Shown here in pieces: positions 11,163 through 22,091 of a stretch of DNA of 64,000 bases. Source of the stretch: Meconema thalassinum (Eukaryota > Arthropoda > Insecta > Orthoptera > Tettigoniidae); NCBI GenBank assembly GCA_946902985.2, contig OX336388.2:1508854545-1508918544 (forward strand), in the 5' to 3' direction. The position numbers and the translations under genes are program-made. The first letter of the stretch is position 1. Each line of letters opens with the position of its first letter. Under the pieces are notes generated by a model. The model saw only the letters and a program-made list of their open reading frames with translations, made no database searches and was not told the DNA's origin.

Positions 11163-12117
11163 GAGAACCTTATGCAATGTTCAACGCACCCACTGGAGCT
11201 ATCTCGTAGCTACTCAGACTTTGCGAGACCTGAACGACACAGTGGTTAATGTTTTCAGGTTGAAATTTATGAGCATTTCCAACGTCCTTGTAGTCTGTGA
11301 ATATAGTGAAGCCTTCAGGATAAAAACGTGGAGAAATTTTGTGTAAGCAGTAGCGTTTAAAAGAATTTAGAATTAAACAACAGCAGTAAGGATTCACATA
11401 ATACTTATGAAGCTATTGTTTGATGTCGTTATCGTGCAGGGAAGTGATTTTCATTTTCAAAAAGAGGTGTGAAGTCTTTCAAAATGTGAACATTTTTTCT
11501 TTGGCGGCCGTGACTTTATGCAGATTACACCTACTTGAACCTGACGAGCAGGGAAGACTTTTCCCCATCCCCAACTTTGTACCTATGGAACTGAATTCAC
11601 CATGGCTGATCTTTTAACCAAGTATGTGGATTTTGCTGACCTACGAAGAAACATTGGTCTGCACAGTACGCTCAATCTCATGTTAGCCTACTACGAGGTC
11701 GCTGGGCTAGAGCTATCAATCTAAATGGTTGTTCTTGATGATACAAAATTAGTACTTTTGTTGAATTCGTAACATTTTTGTTTGTTTTGTTTGAGAACAT
11801 ATGTTTTTGTTTATATTAGGCTGTTTTTCTTATCCAGGCATCAGCATCTATTCTTTTAAATATTATAATGTATAAATTACTCGAGTTACTTTTGACAGAT
11901 GAACGCACTGGTCCGCACCTTAAAACAACAACCATTAAAACCATCATCATCACCACCACAATTTCGTTAATTCCTTCAATGACAATTCGTAGTTTTTACG
12001 GTGAACAATTGCAGATCTTTGCGTGTGTCCTGATATACAACTTCATTTCTGATGTCTCTTCCTGTACATTTAATTAAACATGAAATGCGTGTTGATAGTA
12101 TTCTTTTTCAATTTCAG
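11163..12117. other. no feature recognised
   Basis: Contains a short CATCATCATCACCACC tract near 11940 and otherwise only short chance frames. Confidence 0.4.
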
Positions 12118-12174
12118 ACACGTGTACCCATCTCCACAGCAGTAGTATGCGATCAGCTAGACAATGAATAAAAG
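12118..12174 (+). other. candidate small exon with splice-like ends
   Basis: A pyrimidine tract ending in TTTTTCAATTTCAG directly precedes 12118, and GTGAGT begins at 12175. The 57-base interval contains ATGAATAAAAG at its end, so it could be a first coding or untranslated exon. No neighbouring exon is recognised, and frame 0 contains a stop, so this is only a splice-signal observation. Confidence 0.2.
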
Positions 12175-12639
12175 GTGAGTATTTTATACATTAATTGTTT
12201 TAATATTTTCACATTACCCCTGAATAAGTGAAGTTGTTGTTTTTGATTCGTTTTGGGGCTTTTTGACATCACGTCCTTGCTGCTTTGCGTAGGCCTACTT
12301 GTGTGAGTGTTGAATCTGCCTGATAATCTCTGTCATTATGGTCACTGTACTGTAGTAGTGTGTGTAAAATCCGGCAGTGGTCGCAGGGGGAGGAATTGTC
12401 TCACTTTGGAAGTGTCTTGCATGCAACTTCGCAAACCGCAAGCGGATTCACCTGCCCTCCTAGTTATTCCTAGTAGGGGCATAGCGATACACCTTCCGCA
12501 ACAATAGCAAGTTAACACATGAAACATTCACACGTTTACTATTATTGTGGGCGCCTGCACAGAAATGAGACGCTCCCTCACCCGGGACTGTATACGTAAC
12601 TATTTTGTGTTACTTTTCGTTACATAGTTTGTTCTCAAG

Positions 12640-12855
12640 TGAATTTAAAAATGGCTAATAAACTACATACTACAGGAACAGGTTATGGTATGATGGGGTG
12701 GGGTGGAACAAGAATTACGAAGAAATGGTGAGGCAGATGCTGATTTGTTTGGAAGTTAGCAGTATTAGTGAAGAAGAAGAAGAAGACGAGGATAACATAG
12801 ACAAAAGTTTGGTGCTTTTCAGACTGAAAATTTTGTTTACTAAGGCAACACTGAA
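12640..12855 (+). pseudogene. possible N-terminal part of piggyBac-like transposase
   Basis: This stretch encodes an acidic run EEEEEDEDN of the type common near transposase N-termini, and it lies directly before element B1, whose far side opens into clear piggyBac-like sequence. There is no strong motif of its own. The link is from position only. Confidence 0.25.
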
Positions 12856-12965
12856 CAAGATGTTCCGTGAAGAACTATACAGCCTACTTTTCATGCCAAT
12901 GATTATTCTACAGCATATGAACCTATCTAGAATAATGACGAAATTAAGTTGGTAATATCGAAATT

Positions 12966-15254
12966 ATTTATCGTATGAATTTTGCATGCAGAAACAAGAT
13001 TTAAAGATGACAGAAAGTACTATATACAATATATACATAAATACACATGACAAGAAACAGCAACATATCTATATTTTTAAGTCCAAACTATCCAGCCACA
13101 GTATCACAGAAGGTGTGGCCTGAATAAAGTCCAGTGGATCACCTTCATAGGCCCGCAGTCTGCACTCGAATGCAATGTGTTGTATAGACTGGGAAGGAGC
13201 ACCGCAGTCACACTGGGGGGACGGAACTTTGCCCCATCTGAACAAGGACTCTGCGCAGATTCCGGTATTTGTGCGGATCCTATTTAGAGCAGTCAATGCC
13301 CTCCTTGGGTGGTGAAATCCTGGAACTGGACTGTTTTTGGAAAGTAGAGGCCAAAGCAGGTGGTCAGTATTGAGAGTCCACTCTCCTTTCCATTCGTTGA
13401 ATGGATTAAACTGGTTCTCAGTTAATTCCTGTGCAAAAACAATTGACGGATGTCTGGACTACAGCCTGCCTCTCTGAAGATCTGGGATGTCATCGTGAAT
13501 GGGAAGGTCCAAATTAGCCATGATCTTGTCATATTCTCTGAGAAGAGCGACTTTTCTCCGCAGGTGAGGTAGCATAATGTGGCTGAGGACAGGAAGCCAA
13601 TAAGAGGGAGTGGGTCTGATGACTCCGCTGATCTTCCGCATGGTATTGTTGAGCTGGGTATCAATCAGTTTCACATGAGGACTATTTATCCATACTGGAG
13701 CACAATATTCAGCCACAGAGGAGACAAGACTTATAGCAGAACTCCTTAGGGTTTCTGCAGAGGCTCCCCACGATGTGCCACAAAGTTTGTCGAGGATGTT
13801 GTTGCGACTTTTTATTTTAGCTGCTGTATTCTCAAGGTGTTTTCTGAAAGAAAGGGTGCGATCCAGGGTAATGCCCAAATACTTAGGAAATTTGTTGTTC
13901 CTGAGGATAGTTCCTCCAAAGGGTACTTGAATTACATTGTTTGCCATTTTGTTGTTGAGATGAAAACAGGATACCTCAGTTTTAGTTAAGCTTGGCTTAA
14001 GTCTCCACTTGATGAAATACTTTTCAAGGATAGCCATGTCCTCTCCAAGCGTTTTTTCAGTTTCACTGATGCTGCTGTGCCTTGTGGCAAGAGCTATATC
14101 GTCAGCATAGCAGAACTTCTTTGACTGAGTTTCCGGTAGATCTGATATGTATAGGTTAAAGAGGAGTGGAGCTAGTACCGATCCTTGTGGAAGACCGATG
14201 TTCAGTTTCCTTTGCTTGCTTATTTGTGTTCCCATGATCACTTGGAAGATCCTGTCACTGAGCATGTTCGTGATGAGCTTGGTAGTTGTTTTACAAGAAA
14301 TCACTCGGTGTAGTTTGTATATTAACCCTTCTTTCCAAACTGTATCGTAAGCAGCTGAGAGGTCTAAAAATGCAACAGAAGTTTTCAGTTGCAGTTGAAA
14401 ACCAGCCTCTATATATGAGGTAAGGGTAAGAATTTGGTCACAGCAGCTGCGTTTTGGTCTGAAGCCCGCTTGTTCAATAGGAATGTGTTGGGTGATTATA
14501 GGGCAGATTCTGTTGTAAATCAGTCGTTCTAGGAGTTTGTAACAGCAGCTCAGTAAAGCTATTGGTCTATAATTTCCGGGTTGATCTTTTGGTTTTCCAG
14601 GTTTCAAAATGGCAATAATCTTGCTTTTCTTAAATTCTTTAGGTATCGCCCCCAGTTTCAAGATATCACTGAAAAAGCTAGCGAGCCAGTTCCTAGCATT
14701 GTGGCCTAGGTTAATTAGGAACTCAGGATGGATGCCATCAAAGCCAGGAGCCTTTCCGCTTTTCAAGTCTTTTATTGCTACGTCAATTTCTTCACGGTTG
14801 AAGGCAGCTGCAAAGGATGATGTCTGTGGAGATGATGTTTTAAGGTGTCTGAGTTCCTTCTTCACCATCTTAGTATGGAGTTTGTCTGGAGTCGCTCGTG
14901 AGGTTGAAATAATGTGACTAGCAATTTTATCAGGTGTAATGCCAGGCTTGTCTCGTCCTCCAGATGAGCTCCCTCCAAGTTTCCTCAGGAGATTCCAAGC
15001 TTTCCTACTTGAGTGTTGGAAGTTCAGCCCTTCAACAGTATCCACCCATTTCTGCTTCCGTGAAGCACCCAAGCTATGCAGAAGTTCCTCAGCAACTTCT
15101 TGGTCACCTGATTCAATATACTCATTAAAAAGATATTCGCTCTGCTCGTTCCATCCTGGGACATCTTCTTTCCTAAACCCCCGTGGAATATGTTTCTTGG
15201 CTATTGAGGTAATCAGTCCAACAAATCTATGGTAGGAGCTACTTTTTGCTGGAA
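12966..15254 (-). mobile_element. 5'-truncated LINE inserted in B1
   Basis: Comparison with the unbroken B2 element places this insert between GGTAATATCGAAATTA and AATTAGTTC of the host repeat. The coding strand is minus, the 5' end lies in the linker before reverse transcriptase, and the 3' end falls near a short ATAAATAA-type tail around 12966. A short AATTA-like duplication is possible at the edges. Confidence 0.8.
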
Positions 15255-15256
15255 TC
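13069..15256 (-). pseudogene. LINE reverse transcriptase with one internal stop
   Basis: The frame is open from about 15254 (no good ATG; the first residues continue a truncated ORF2) to an internal TAG at 13459-13461, then continues in the same frame to a stop at 13069. Reverse transcriptase blocks are present: KSGKAPGFDGIHPEFL, KPGKPKDQPGNYRPIALL, QAGFRPKRSC, AFLDLSAAYDTVW (first catalytic Asp), GLPQGSVLAPLLFNLYISDLP and the CYADDIAL catalytic box. The C-terminus past the stop has the CDCG...H...C zinc-knuckle-like motif of many LINE ORF2 proteins. The clade (Jockey/CR1-like versus other) is not settled. The endonuclease is missing through 5' truncation. One nonsense change otherwise spares the frame, so the insertion is fairly young. 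Confidence 0.88.
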
Positions 15257-16439
15257 TAATTAGTTCAAAATATACCTGGTATAATGTAGCCTAATAGAGC
15301 ACTACATTGGCAGCCCTGGTGACTGAATATATTTTTAGTTCCACCTCTTAAGGTACAGAATACAAAATTTGGTTGAAGTCCAATGGACGTTAAATGCAGT
15401 TAGACACTGGATCTATCAGCACGCGTAAAAGCATGTTGCCAACAATACCATGCGTGTGCTGGTCAGAAATAATCTGAATTATTATGATATCTTGTTGTGC
15501 CAATTTTGGATGAAATCCATTTGTTAATATAGAAGTTACATGTATTTTAAAATTGGACATATCAGCAGGCATAGAATCATGTTGGCAGCACTGCCTTGAA
15601 TTAATTACTCCAAATTAATCTATAATGTCAGGTGCTATACGTGTGCAAAGTATAGAGCTGTTGGCTTGTATACTTTCTGATATATTGATATTAGAGTAAA
15701 AAGAATATAGACAGCATTTATTAACAGTTGGCAGCCCTGATTGCTCTTAACAATACTTATAGTCATATCTGTTATGGTACACATAGCACATACGAAATTT
15801 GGTTGAAATCCAACTGATAGTATAGAAGTTACATGTATTTAAAAATTTGTACTATCTGCAGGTTTATAATCATGTTGGTAGAACTGACGTATATAAGTTA
15901 CTCCAAATTAATCTAAAATGTCAGAATATACGTGTGTATAGTTTAAAGCTGTTGGCTTGCATACTTTCTGATATAGTGGTATTTGGATTTAAAAAAATAA
16001 AGAGAGCAATTATTAACAGTTGGCAGCCCTGGTGGCTATTAAGAATACGCTCAGTCATATCTGTTTATGTACAGATATTACATACAAAATTTGGTTGAAA
16101 TCCAATTGATAGAGTAGAAGTTATATGCATTTAAACATTGCACCTATCAGAAGGCTTAACATTATTTTGGCAACACTGTCATTGTTGGCCTCCTGGAAAT
16201 TAAACTGAAATAGTATTATCTACATGTGTGCTAATTTTGGAATAGCTCCCATGCATACCTTGCAAGATATCCAACATGGAGCTCAAATTTCTAGTGCGTT
16301 TTTTCAGCAGTTGGTAGCACTGACATCATTTTCAAATATGGACGTGAGCTATTCCGGTGCACATCTTTACTCATACTAAATTTGGTTTTGATTGCTGCAG
16401 CCGTTTAGGAGTTGATAGTGGGGGACACACACACAGCCA

Positions 16440-16459
16440 GACAGACAGATAGACAGAAG

Positions 16460-16503
<44 letters not shown>

Positions 16504-16505
16504 CA
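16440..16505. repeat. (GACA)n microsatellite in B1
   Basis: GACA/GACAGACA units lie between the last internal unit and the terminal hairpin of B1. The same place holds a microsatellite in every A, B and C copy. Confidence 0.95.
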
Positions 16506-16573
16506 CATTTTCCCGGATCGATCTCATAAGACTACTTTTTCCTCATTTTTCCAAAATGTGAAAAGTAGGCTAA

Positions 16574-17021
16574 AAATGGCTTCAAACCCCACAATGGATA
16601 TCATAGATTTAAGTGATTCAGTGCTTCAGATATTTCTGCCGATGAACTGGGTAATGCTGGTTCACAGTACTCGGGGAAATATGGACGCACAACCATTGTC
16701 CTCAATATGTTGCAAAAACCTGACACAAGAACCTTGTTCGACGCCTTCCTGGAGTAAAGGATGAGGCGAAAATTGTGACCTCCCGCAAAGAGACGAGGAG
16801 ATTGTCCTTTTCCTCGGGAAACAATTCAAGAAACTGTGGACTGCCCAAACATACGAATGTCAAAATTGCGTGAAAATTACGGACGAGAAGGGGACGCTCC
16901 AAACACTAACTGTGAAGAAATAACTGCATTATTTGGACTATTCTATCTCTCTGACGATTTGAAGGTTTCTAATGTGAATGCAGAAAACTATTGGGCAATC
17001 TCTGCCTCATTTTCTTTTTGA
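16574..17021 (+). pseudogene. piggyBac-like transposase remnant
   Basis: Across shifted frames the DNA reads like the N-terminal third of insect piggyBac-like transposases: an acidic start (DIIDLSDS), LPGVKDEAK, CPNIRMSKLRENYGREGDAPNTN, then EEITALFGLFYLSDDLKVSNVNAENYW. The last block corresponds to the family's E-x-A-x-x-G-L-x-Y-L region. Frameshifts and stops are needed to join them, and the catalytic domain is absent on this side. It directly abuts the 3' end of B1. Confidence 0.6.
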
Positions 17022-17620
17022 TGTGTAACATCTTTCCGCTCGGTTGAGGATGTATTTATTTAGCGTATGGCTTTTAGTACCGGGAGTGGATATTTTTGTG
17101 GGAGTGATTTCGAAAAAAGGGACGGAAGTGGGATTGACGGAAAAGTGTCACAGGAAACAATGAGCGTGCGCGGTGGCGGAGATTAGTACCACGACGAACT
17201 ATCGCTTATGGTTTACTCCAATGTTTGGAGTCCCCATTACAGCTATTCCAACAATAAATCATCTTCATGTTGTCGTTCTTTGGTGTGAAAATATTCATTA
17301 TATCATATTTGATGAAAACAATTATGATTTATTGAGGGTCTGTTTTTCAATTTCTGGATAAATGTGATGGACATCCACTCCCCGTGTAACGTGATTTTTA
17401 ATGCAATGTTATGCGAACTGTGGTGTCAACTGATTGAAACACAAACCACATGATCAAAGACTTCGTATCAGTATTTAAATGATGATATGCTTTAATATGA
17501 AACATTGTAACTAGACGGCAATGCAGATATTAACCCACTTTGCACGGGAACTGGGCTAGCCTTTCATGACGGTACGTGAAAATAAGTAACGGTCTTGTAC
17601 TCCAAACATCTGTTGTTGTA
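17022..17620. other. no feature recognised
   Basis: Contains GCGTATGGCTTTTAGTACCG near 17060, a phrase that looks like part of a worn SINE, but no boundaries could be set. Confidence 0.3.
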
Positions 17621-17624
17621 ATAG

Positions 17625-18205
17625 CTGGGATGATAACGCCTTGGTCTGCGAATCATGAGGTCTCAGGTTCGAACCCCTAATCCCAGCAATTTATTTTTGC
17701 TACCAGATTATCGATTTAAACGATGTTTATCATAACATTAAGGGTCATTTTAACAGAATATACATGAAGTTACTATTTATATAACTTTTAAGAGCGTTAA
17801 AAATCCCTCAGTATGCCTTCCATTGGAGGGGAAGTAAAGCCGGCGGTCCCATGTCATAGATTTATGGCATGTTAAAGAACCTTTCACTAATTACACCAGT
17901 ATGAAGCTAAATTAGAGGTTAAACACCACTGTTAGGTTCCTACGTTCGTCGCCAGGAGCCGACTTCGGTGGCGTGTAGTAGCCAAGTTCTGAACTAGTAG
18001 TCGTTGACGGTGGCGTTTGGCGGCAAAAGTAGGAACTATTTGAAATTCAATGTCTGCAGTCCTTACTTGAATTTCAAACAGATAACACACACTAATACAG
18101 ACATCACAATTAACACCGGTTATCAGACAGATTCTACACACAACCAAAGTACACGGGGCTACATGACCGCGTTGTCGCAGCCCCTAAACTAAGGAACCAA
18201 CCAAC
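17625..18205 (+). mobile_element. SINE family G, copy with tRNA-like head
   Basis: The head runs from GCTGGGATGATAACG to TAATCCCAGC: seven bases at each end pair, and GGTTCGAACCCC supplies a B box. The body (AAAAATCCCTCAGT, TAGCCAAGTTC, ACCGGTTATCAGACAGATTC, ACACGGGGCTAC) aligns with the minus-strand copies at 59165-59565 and 63295-63555. I do not call it a functional tRNA because the T and D arms pair poorly. Confidence 0.65.
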
Positions 18206-18545
18206 CTATCTAACTTTTATTACAATATTTTGCACCAAGCAAGAGTTGGGAAATTTGATTTTATGGAACATTATTTCCAGTAGTAGCCTATATAGATAGG
18301 CTAGAGACTATGGTTTTATTCCTCCCCTTAATTTACAGTATAATATGTGATGTTTGATGAAACAAGTGTGACAGTAGCATATCTCCAATTCAATCTATAC
18401 ATTCATCATAGTACCAGTATGAAAACGGAGCTCAAATTAACATTTTAAGAATCTCCAAGCTGTATAGTATACGAGTAGGATAACATGACAGATTACTTCA
18501 CATAATATTTAATATCAATTTCATAGTAGGATAACATGTCAGATG
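18206..18545. other. no feature recognised
   Basis: AT-rich, with a repeated ACATGACAGATTACTTCACA / ACATGTCAGATGTTACACA pair near 18484 and 18534. Confidence 0.35.
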
Positions 18546-18820
18546 TTACACATCATATGCGACTACTGTAAGGCTTGTATCTTTTTTTCTAACAGTTCCC
18601 ACTATTGTCAATCCTTTCTTCAACAAGTCTATATCCCGGGAAACTGATGAAAAATAATTATCCACAGTGAAGTTCCTTCCAATATCCTCAATAGAAAGTG
18701 CTAGGCGTTTGACAATCTCTGCAGGCTTGTTCACAACAGAGTAAGGTCCATCGGGTTGCTTTCCCATATAAACTTCCATTTTGTATGTATGCTTCATAAA
18801 TGCGAGCGTCTGCTAGAGAA
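18546..18820 (-). pseudogene. piggyBac-like transposase catalytic fragment
   Basis: The 83-codon open frame carries a compact match to the DDE_Tnp_1_7 catalytic region of piggyBac transposases: KMEVYMGKQPDGPYSVVNK, IGRNFTVDNYFSSV and LLKKGLTIVGTVRKK. The Asp of the TVDNYF motif corresponds to a conserved catalytic-site Asp in this family. It is truncated on both sides. It lies opposite in strand to the 16574-17021 remnant, so the two are separate insertions or an inverted break. Confidence 0.75.
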
Positions 18821-18830
18821 TATATTTAGA

Positions 18831-19100
18831 TGCCATATTTTGAGTGATCTGATTTAAAACGTTTAATTATTCATATTGATCTGGCAAAATTTAAGTATCT
18901 TTTTATGTAAATATCTATTAGACCCTTCACGAAATCAAATAAACGTTTTACCGTCCCTTTCAAAACAATCATTTGTGTATAAAGCTTGAAATTACGAAGG
19001 TGATCGAAAATCTCACCCCGCGACCACTTGCGTCGAAATTACTCCACGACCACTGCCGGGAGACAAGGATTCTCAATACGTACCCCTAGAGCAGAGAAGG
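18831..19100. other. no feature recognised
   Basis: AT-rich; no motif seen. Confidence 0.35.
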
Positions 19101-19104
19101 TGGC

Positions 19105-19600
19105 TGAATATCACGAGAATTTATATTTTTGCCTACTTTCGTTGTTTGCAAGTGCCAAAAATTATGTGTCTGTCTCTATGTGTATCAATTGAAACGCGAC
19201 GAAACCGAATTGAATGAAATTTGGTACAGAGATAACACTAGCAATGGGCACCTCAATGTCACGTTTCATATTGCCGCCATCTTTACCAAAACTTAATGGC
19301 CACCACTCAAATGGTCAAACCTTAAAATTAAGTTACGACCAAACTAATCATCGGATCTTTACTAATTTTTGTAAAACCATGCCTTCGTATGGGATGCGTT
19401 CAGTGCCCAAACTACAAGGTCATAAATCGTAACGCTCAAATATGGTGGCCGTATGAATTAGGCAAGCATTATAATTTATTACTTAGGACCCACCAATTCC
19501 GATTATCGAGCCGAGGGCAGTTTAAGCTATCCTAAACGACGTGACCCGTTGTTTATTATAATTTTATATGCTAACATCACACGTTATCAGTGACTTAAAA
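19105..19600 (-). repeat. worn fragment of family A element (3' part)
   Basis: Starts with a hairpin-like TTTTTGCCTACTTTCG ... TTTGCAAGTGCC, followed by TGTGTCTGTCTC. It then has a block that, on the minus strand, matches A units (CCGAATTGAATGAAATTTGG, CACCTCAATGTCA, GCCGCCATC). It is diverged and lacks the other end. Confidence 0.5.
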
Positions 19601-20335
19601 GAGCTGAGCCGTCTCTGGCGACAAGAAAGCTGCTGACCTCTTGTGCCTGTCCCATATTTCAGTAGTTTGAGTATGTTGCATGCGATTTAGCCAACTGTTA
19701 TAAATAATCTAAACTTCGTATGAAATAGCTATAGTGAAGATGTACTGCAGTGAAGAATTCGTTTATTTCAAGACATTATTTGCTAACACGTTGTATCTAC
19801 GTCGGTTAATAACACTAAGATGCTATGGACATGTTTGGCGCTGTGCTAAAGTGTTAGTCTCTCACGCGGTCGGCTGAGGTTCGAAATCTACTCGAGTTAG
19901 CTTTTTCTTTTTTAGTTGAATTCTATTACAATAGATGTGGATGAGCTCTCTCCACAGATACTAAATAAAATGCCATTTAGCTCAAAGGAGAGGCTAATGT
20001 ATATACTCGTTTATTAATAATCACAGCCCCAGCATCGCATATAAACAAAAGTCAAGACAAAAGAATAAGAAGAATAGAGAAACAAAATGCACGTTGTCAT
20101 CCATAGCCTTCTCAATGTATCTGTATGGCGTTGTCCTCTTGCGGGTTACGTGGGGAATTGTTCCAAACATTCTGCTTTGTGAATCCCTGGCCTCCTGAAA
20201 TATTCCAATTTTGTACTAGTTCAACTTCTAGCCCTGACCGTGCTCCGATTACATTTAAGCACTGCCAGCTGGACCACATTCCTCCTGGTTGCTTTAAACT
20301 GCCTGCCCATTCAACACTCAGAGGCGTACAAGATA
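19601..20335. other. mostly unassigned, with a tRNA-like patch
   Basis: 19838-19906 contains a B-box-like GAGGTTCGAAATC with upstream GTGCTAAAGTGTTAG, probably a SINE head. The remainder shows nothing recognisable. Confidence 0.3.
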
Positions 20336-20339
20336 TATA

Positions 20340-20487
20340 TTAATTCACCGCTAGGTTGCAGTACAAGCTACTACAACGAACATTCAATTATTTTATACTC
20401 CTTGTTAAGGACAAAGAGTTATAAGTATACCCATACATTTAGGAGAAAGTAAGCTATATATTCTTTGCCGAACATCTTGTTTTATTC
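20340..20487 (-). repeat. 5' end fragment of a family A element
   Basis: On the minus strand this begins with ACAAGATGTTCGGCAAAGAA and continues as the A 5' region (CTTACTTTCTCCTAAATG, ACTCTTTGTCC, GTTGTAGTAGCTTG). It is more diverged than A1-A3. Confidence 0.7.
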
Positions 20488-20504
20488 TTTATTTTATGGA
20501 TTGT

Positions 20505-21045
20505 TCTCGTTTAGGAGAGCGATTGAACTAGAAACCACGATTTCATCTTTGGGCGGTTTCCTTCATTTCTTCCTAAAATCTCTCATCTTCTCGTCATGCT
20601 CCTTCTTCCACTCAGCTGTTCATTTCTTCTAGGGTGTCGTGATGCTCTTCGCTCAAACTTAACATTTGTGATTTTATTCCGGCACTCGTTGCGTTCTTAG
20701 AGATTTTCTATGTTGATCTGTTGTAGGTCACTCTGGACCTCTGTCAGCCATTCCGTGCCGCATTTACTCTTTGTTATTATGTTGAGTAGTTTATTTGCCG
20801 TTCTGGAGTTTTCCAACTTTTAGATGTGTGTAAAACTTGGCTCGGTGTATTCTGGTATCTCTCGTTATTGTGTTGGTCATTTGATAGTTCGTGCTGACGT
20901 CTCGTCAACCAAATGCCGTTCTTATTGACTGCTCCGTTAATCTTCGCGAGAATTTTTCACTTGCTTTTCTATGTCATTAATTTTGGAATGACTGTCGATA
21001 ACCATTGTTTCGGCTGCGTAGGTGCTAGTGGAAGAAATACTGTTT
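20505..21045 (-). pseudogene. LINE ORF2 C-terminal remnant
   Basis: The minus strand reads EWLTEVQSDLQQINIENL, stop, ERNECRNKITNVKFER, a C-terminal pattern of LINE ORF2 proteins, with several stops elsewhere. Together with 21470-21640 on the same strand it looks like one decayed LINE split by the SINE at 21050. Confidence 0.6.
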
Positions 21046-21049
21046 CATA

Positions 21050-21345
21050 GTGCCTTAATTTCGGGAGAGCGTGGGTTCGAATCCCATCTCGGCCGTCATG
21101 AAAATGGCTTTCGTGATTTCCCATTTTCACCACCAGGCAAAATCTGGGACGGTCCTTTCAATAGGTCCATAGCCGATTTTCTTCCAATATCCCTTCCCTG
21201 ACCCGTCCTGAAAAGAAAAGTACATGACCATCGGCTGCATTCATAAAATTATTAATTTTGTGTCTATCGAAATGCACTTCTTGTTGTAGTGAGCCCACGT
21301 TAGCTTGTAGACCTTCTGTAGCTGGTGATGCTTTGTTCATTGGCA
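21050..21345 (+). mobile_element. SINE with B box
   Basis: GTGGGTTCGAATCCC forms a clear B box, followed by a body (CCATTTTCACCACCAGGCAAA, GGGACGGTCC) resembling other SINE bodies in the window that contain CCAGGCAAATGC. It lies between two parts of a decayed LINE. Confidence 0.6.
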
Positions 21346-21469
21346 ATTTAGTTTAGTCCCGGGGACTGTATGGCTTCATTAGGTATTTAATATGGCGGAC
21401 TTGTGCGATTTTACCGTATTGTGGGATTAAAGGGGATTTTTTTTCTGGTCTTTATATTTATATTTTTAT

Positions 21470-21640
21470 TTTTATTTTATTTTTCATGAGAGATTTGTAG
21501 TCATAGTTTTGTGCGATTTAATGTAGTTTTTCCACTGCGTGCATCGCTTCAATCCTGTTGTCTGTGATAGTTACAATATCGTCCGCCAACGCGAGGCAAT
21601 TGACTTTAATTCCCTAAAATGATATTTTCTATAGTGTAAC
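21470..21640 (-). pseudogene. LINE reverse transcriptase core remnant
   Basis: The minus strand reads GIKVNCLALADDIVTI followed by DNRIEAMHAVEKLH and a stop. LALADDIV is the catalytic x-A-D-D box with its usual surroundings. This is upstream, in reading direction, of the C-terminal remnant at 20505-21045. Confidence 0.65.
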
Positions 21641-22091
21641 TTTCCACCTACTACACGGGGTGCGTGGGGGTTAAACACCTGTACGGTATAAGCAACAGCA
21701 ATAAACATTCACTCTCAACTACACTGGTTACCTTAGAAATAAAAGCACTAGAGATCAGGTAAAATTTACAATATATTCTGATACCAGACGTGAAATACAC
21801 TTCGCAGGATCCTCGTCGTACAGATTATCTAACACTCCCTATCATATTTACACAGGCACCCTTCTGACATATTGATGACCCTCGGAAATAATGATGATTG
21901 GTACTTACATGCGTTGACTTCACTCTACTGATTCCGGGGTTCGTTGCTCCCAGAGAATCAGTCCTACTTACTCGAAGCACAATTACTATATGTTTCACAT
22001 GCAACCCTCTCAACTAGGAACATTATATACATTATTACATTGTTGGTCAGTATCCAACGATTTATATTGTTTCGTGGATCTGATTATAAAA
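21641..22091. other. no feature recognised
   Basis: No gene or repeat boundary identified. Confidence 0.35.

Larger units (their letters stand above)
12856..16573 (+). mobile_element. Helitron-like element B1, interrupted by a LINE
   Basis: The 5' end (CAAG, hairpin around GTTCCGTGAAGAAC, then AGCCTACTTTTC) is at 12856-12890. The element breaks at about 12965 and resumes at about 15255 with text that is continuous in the uninterrupted minus-strand relative B2 (35153-36759). The interior holds three or four diverged tandem units containing TTGGCAGCCCTG. A GACA microsatellite and the 3' hairpin with GAAAAGTAGGCTAA end it at 16573. There is no coding capacity outside the inserted LINE. Confidence 0.8.

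Noticed and set aside
17625..17690. possible tRNA gene
   Set aside because: The acceptor ends pair but the T and D stems pair poorly, and it is joined to a SINE body.
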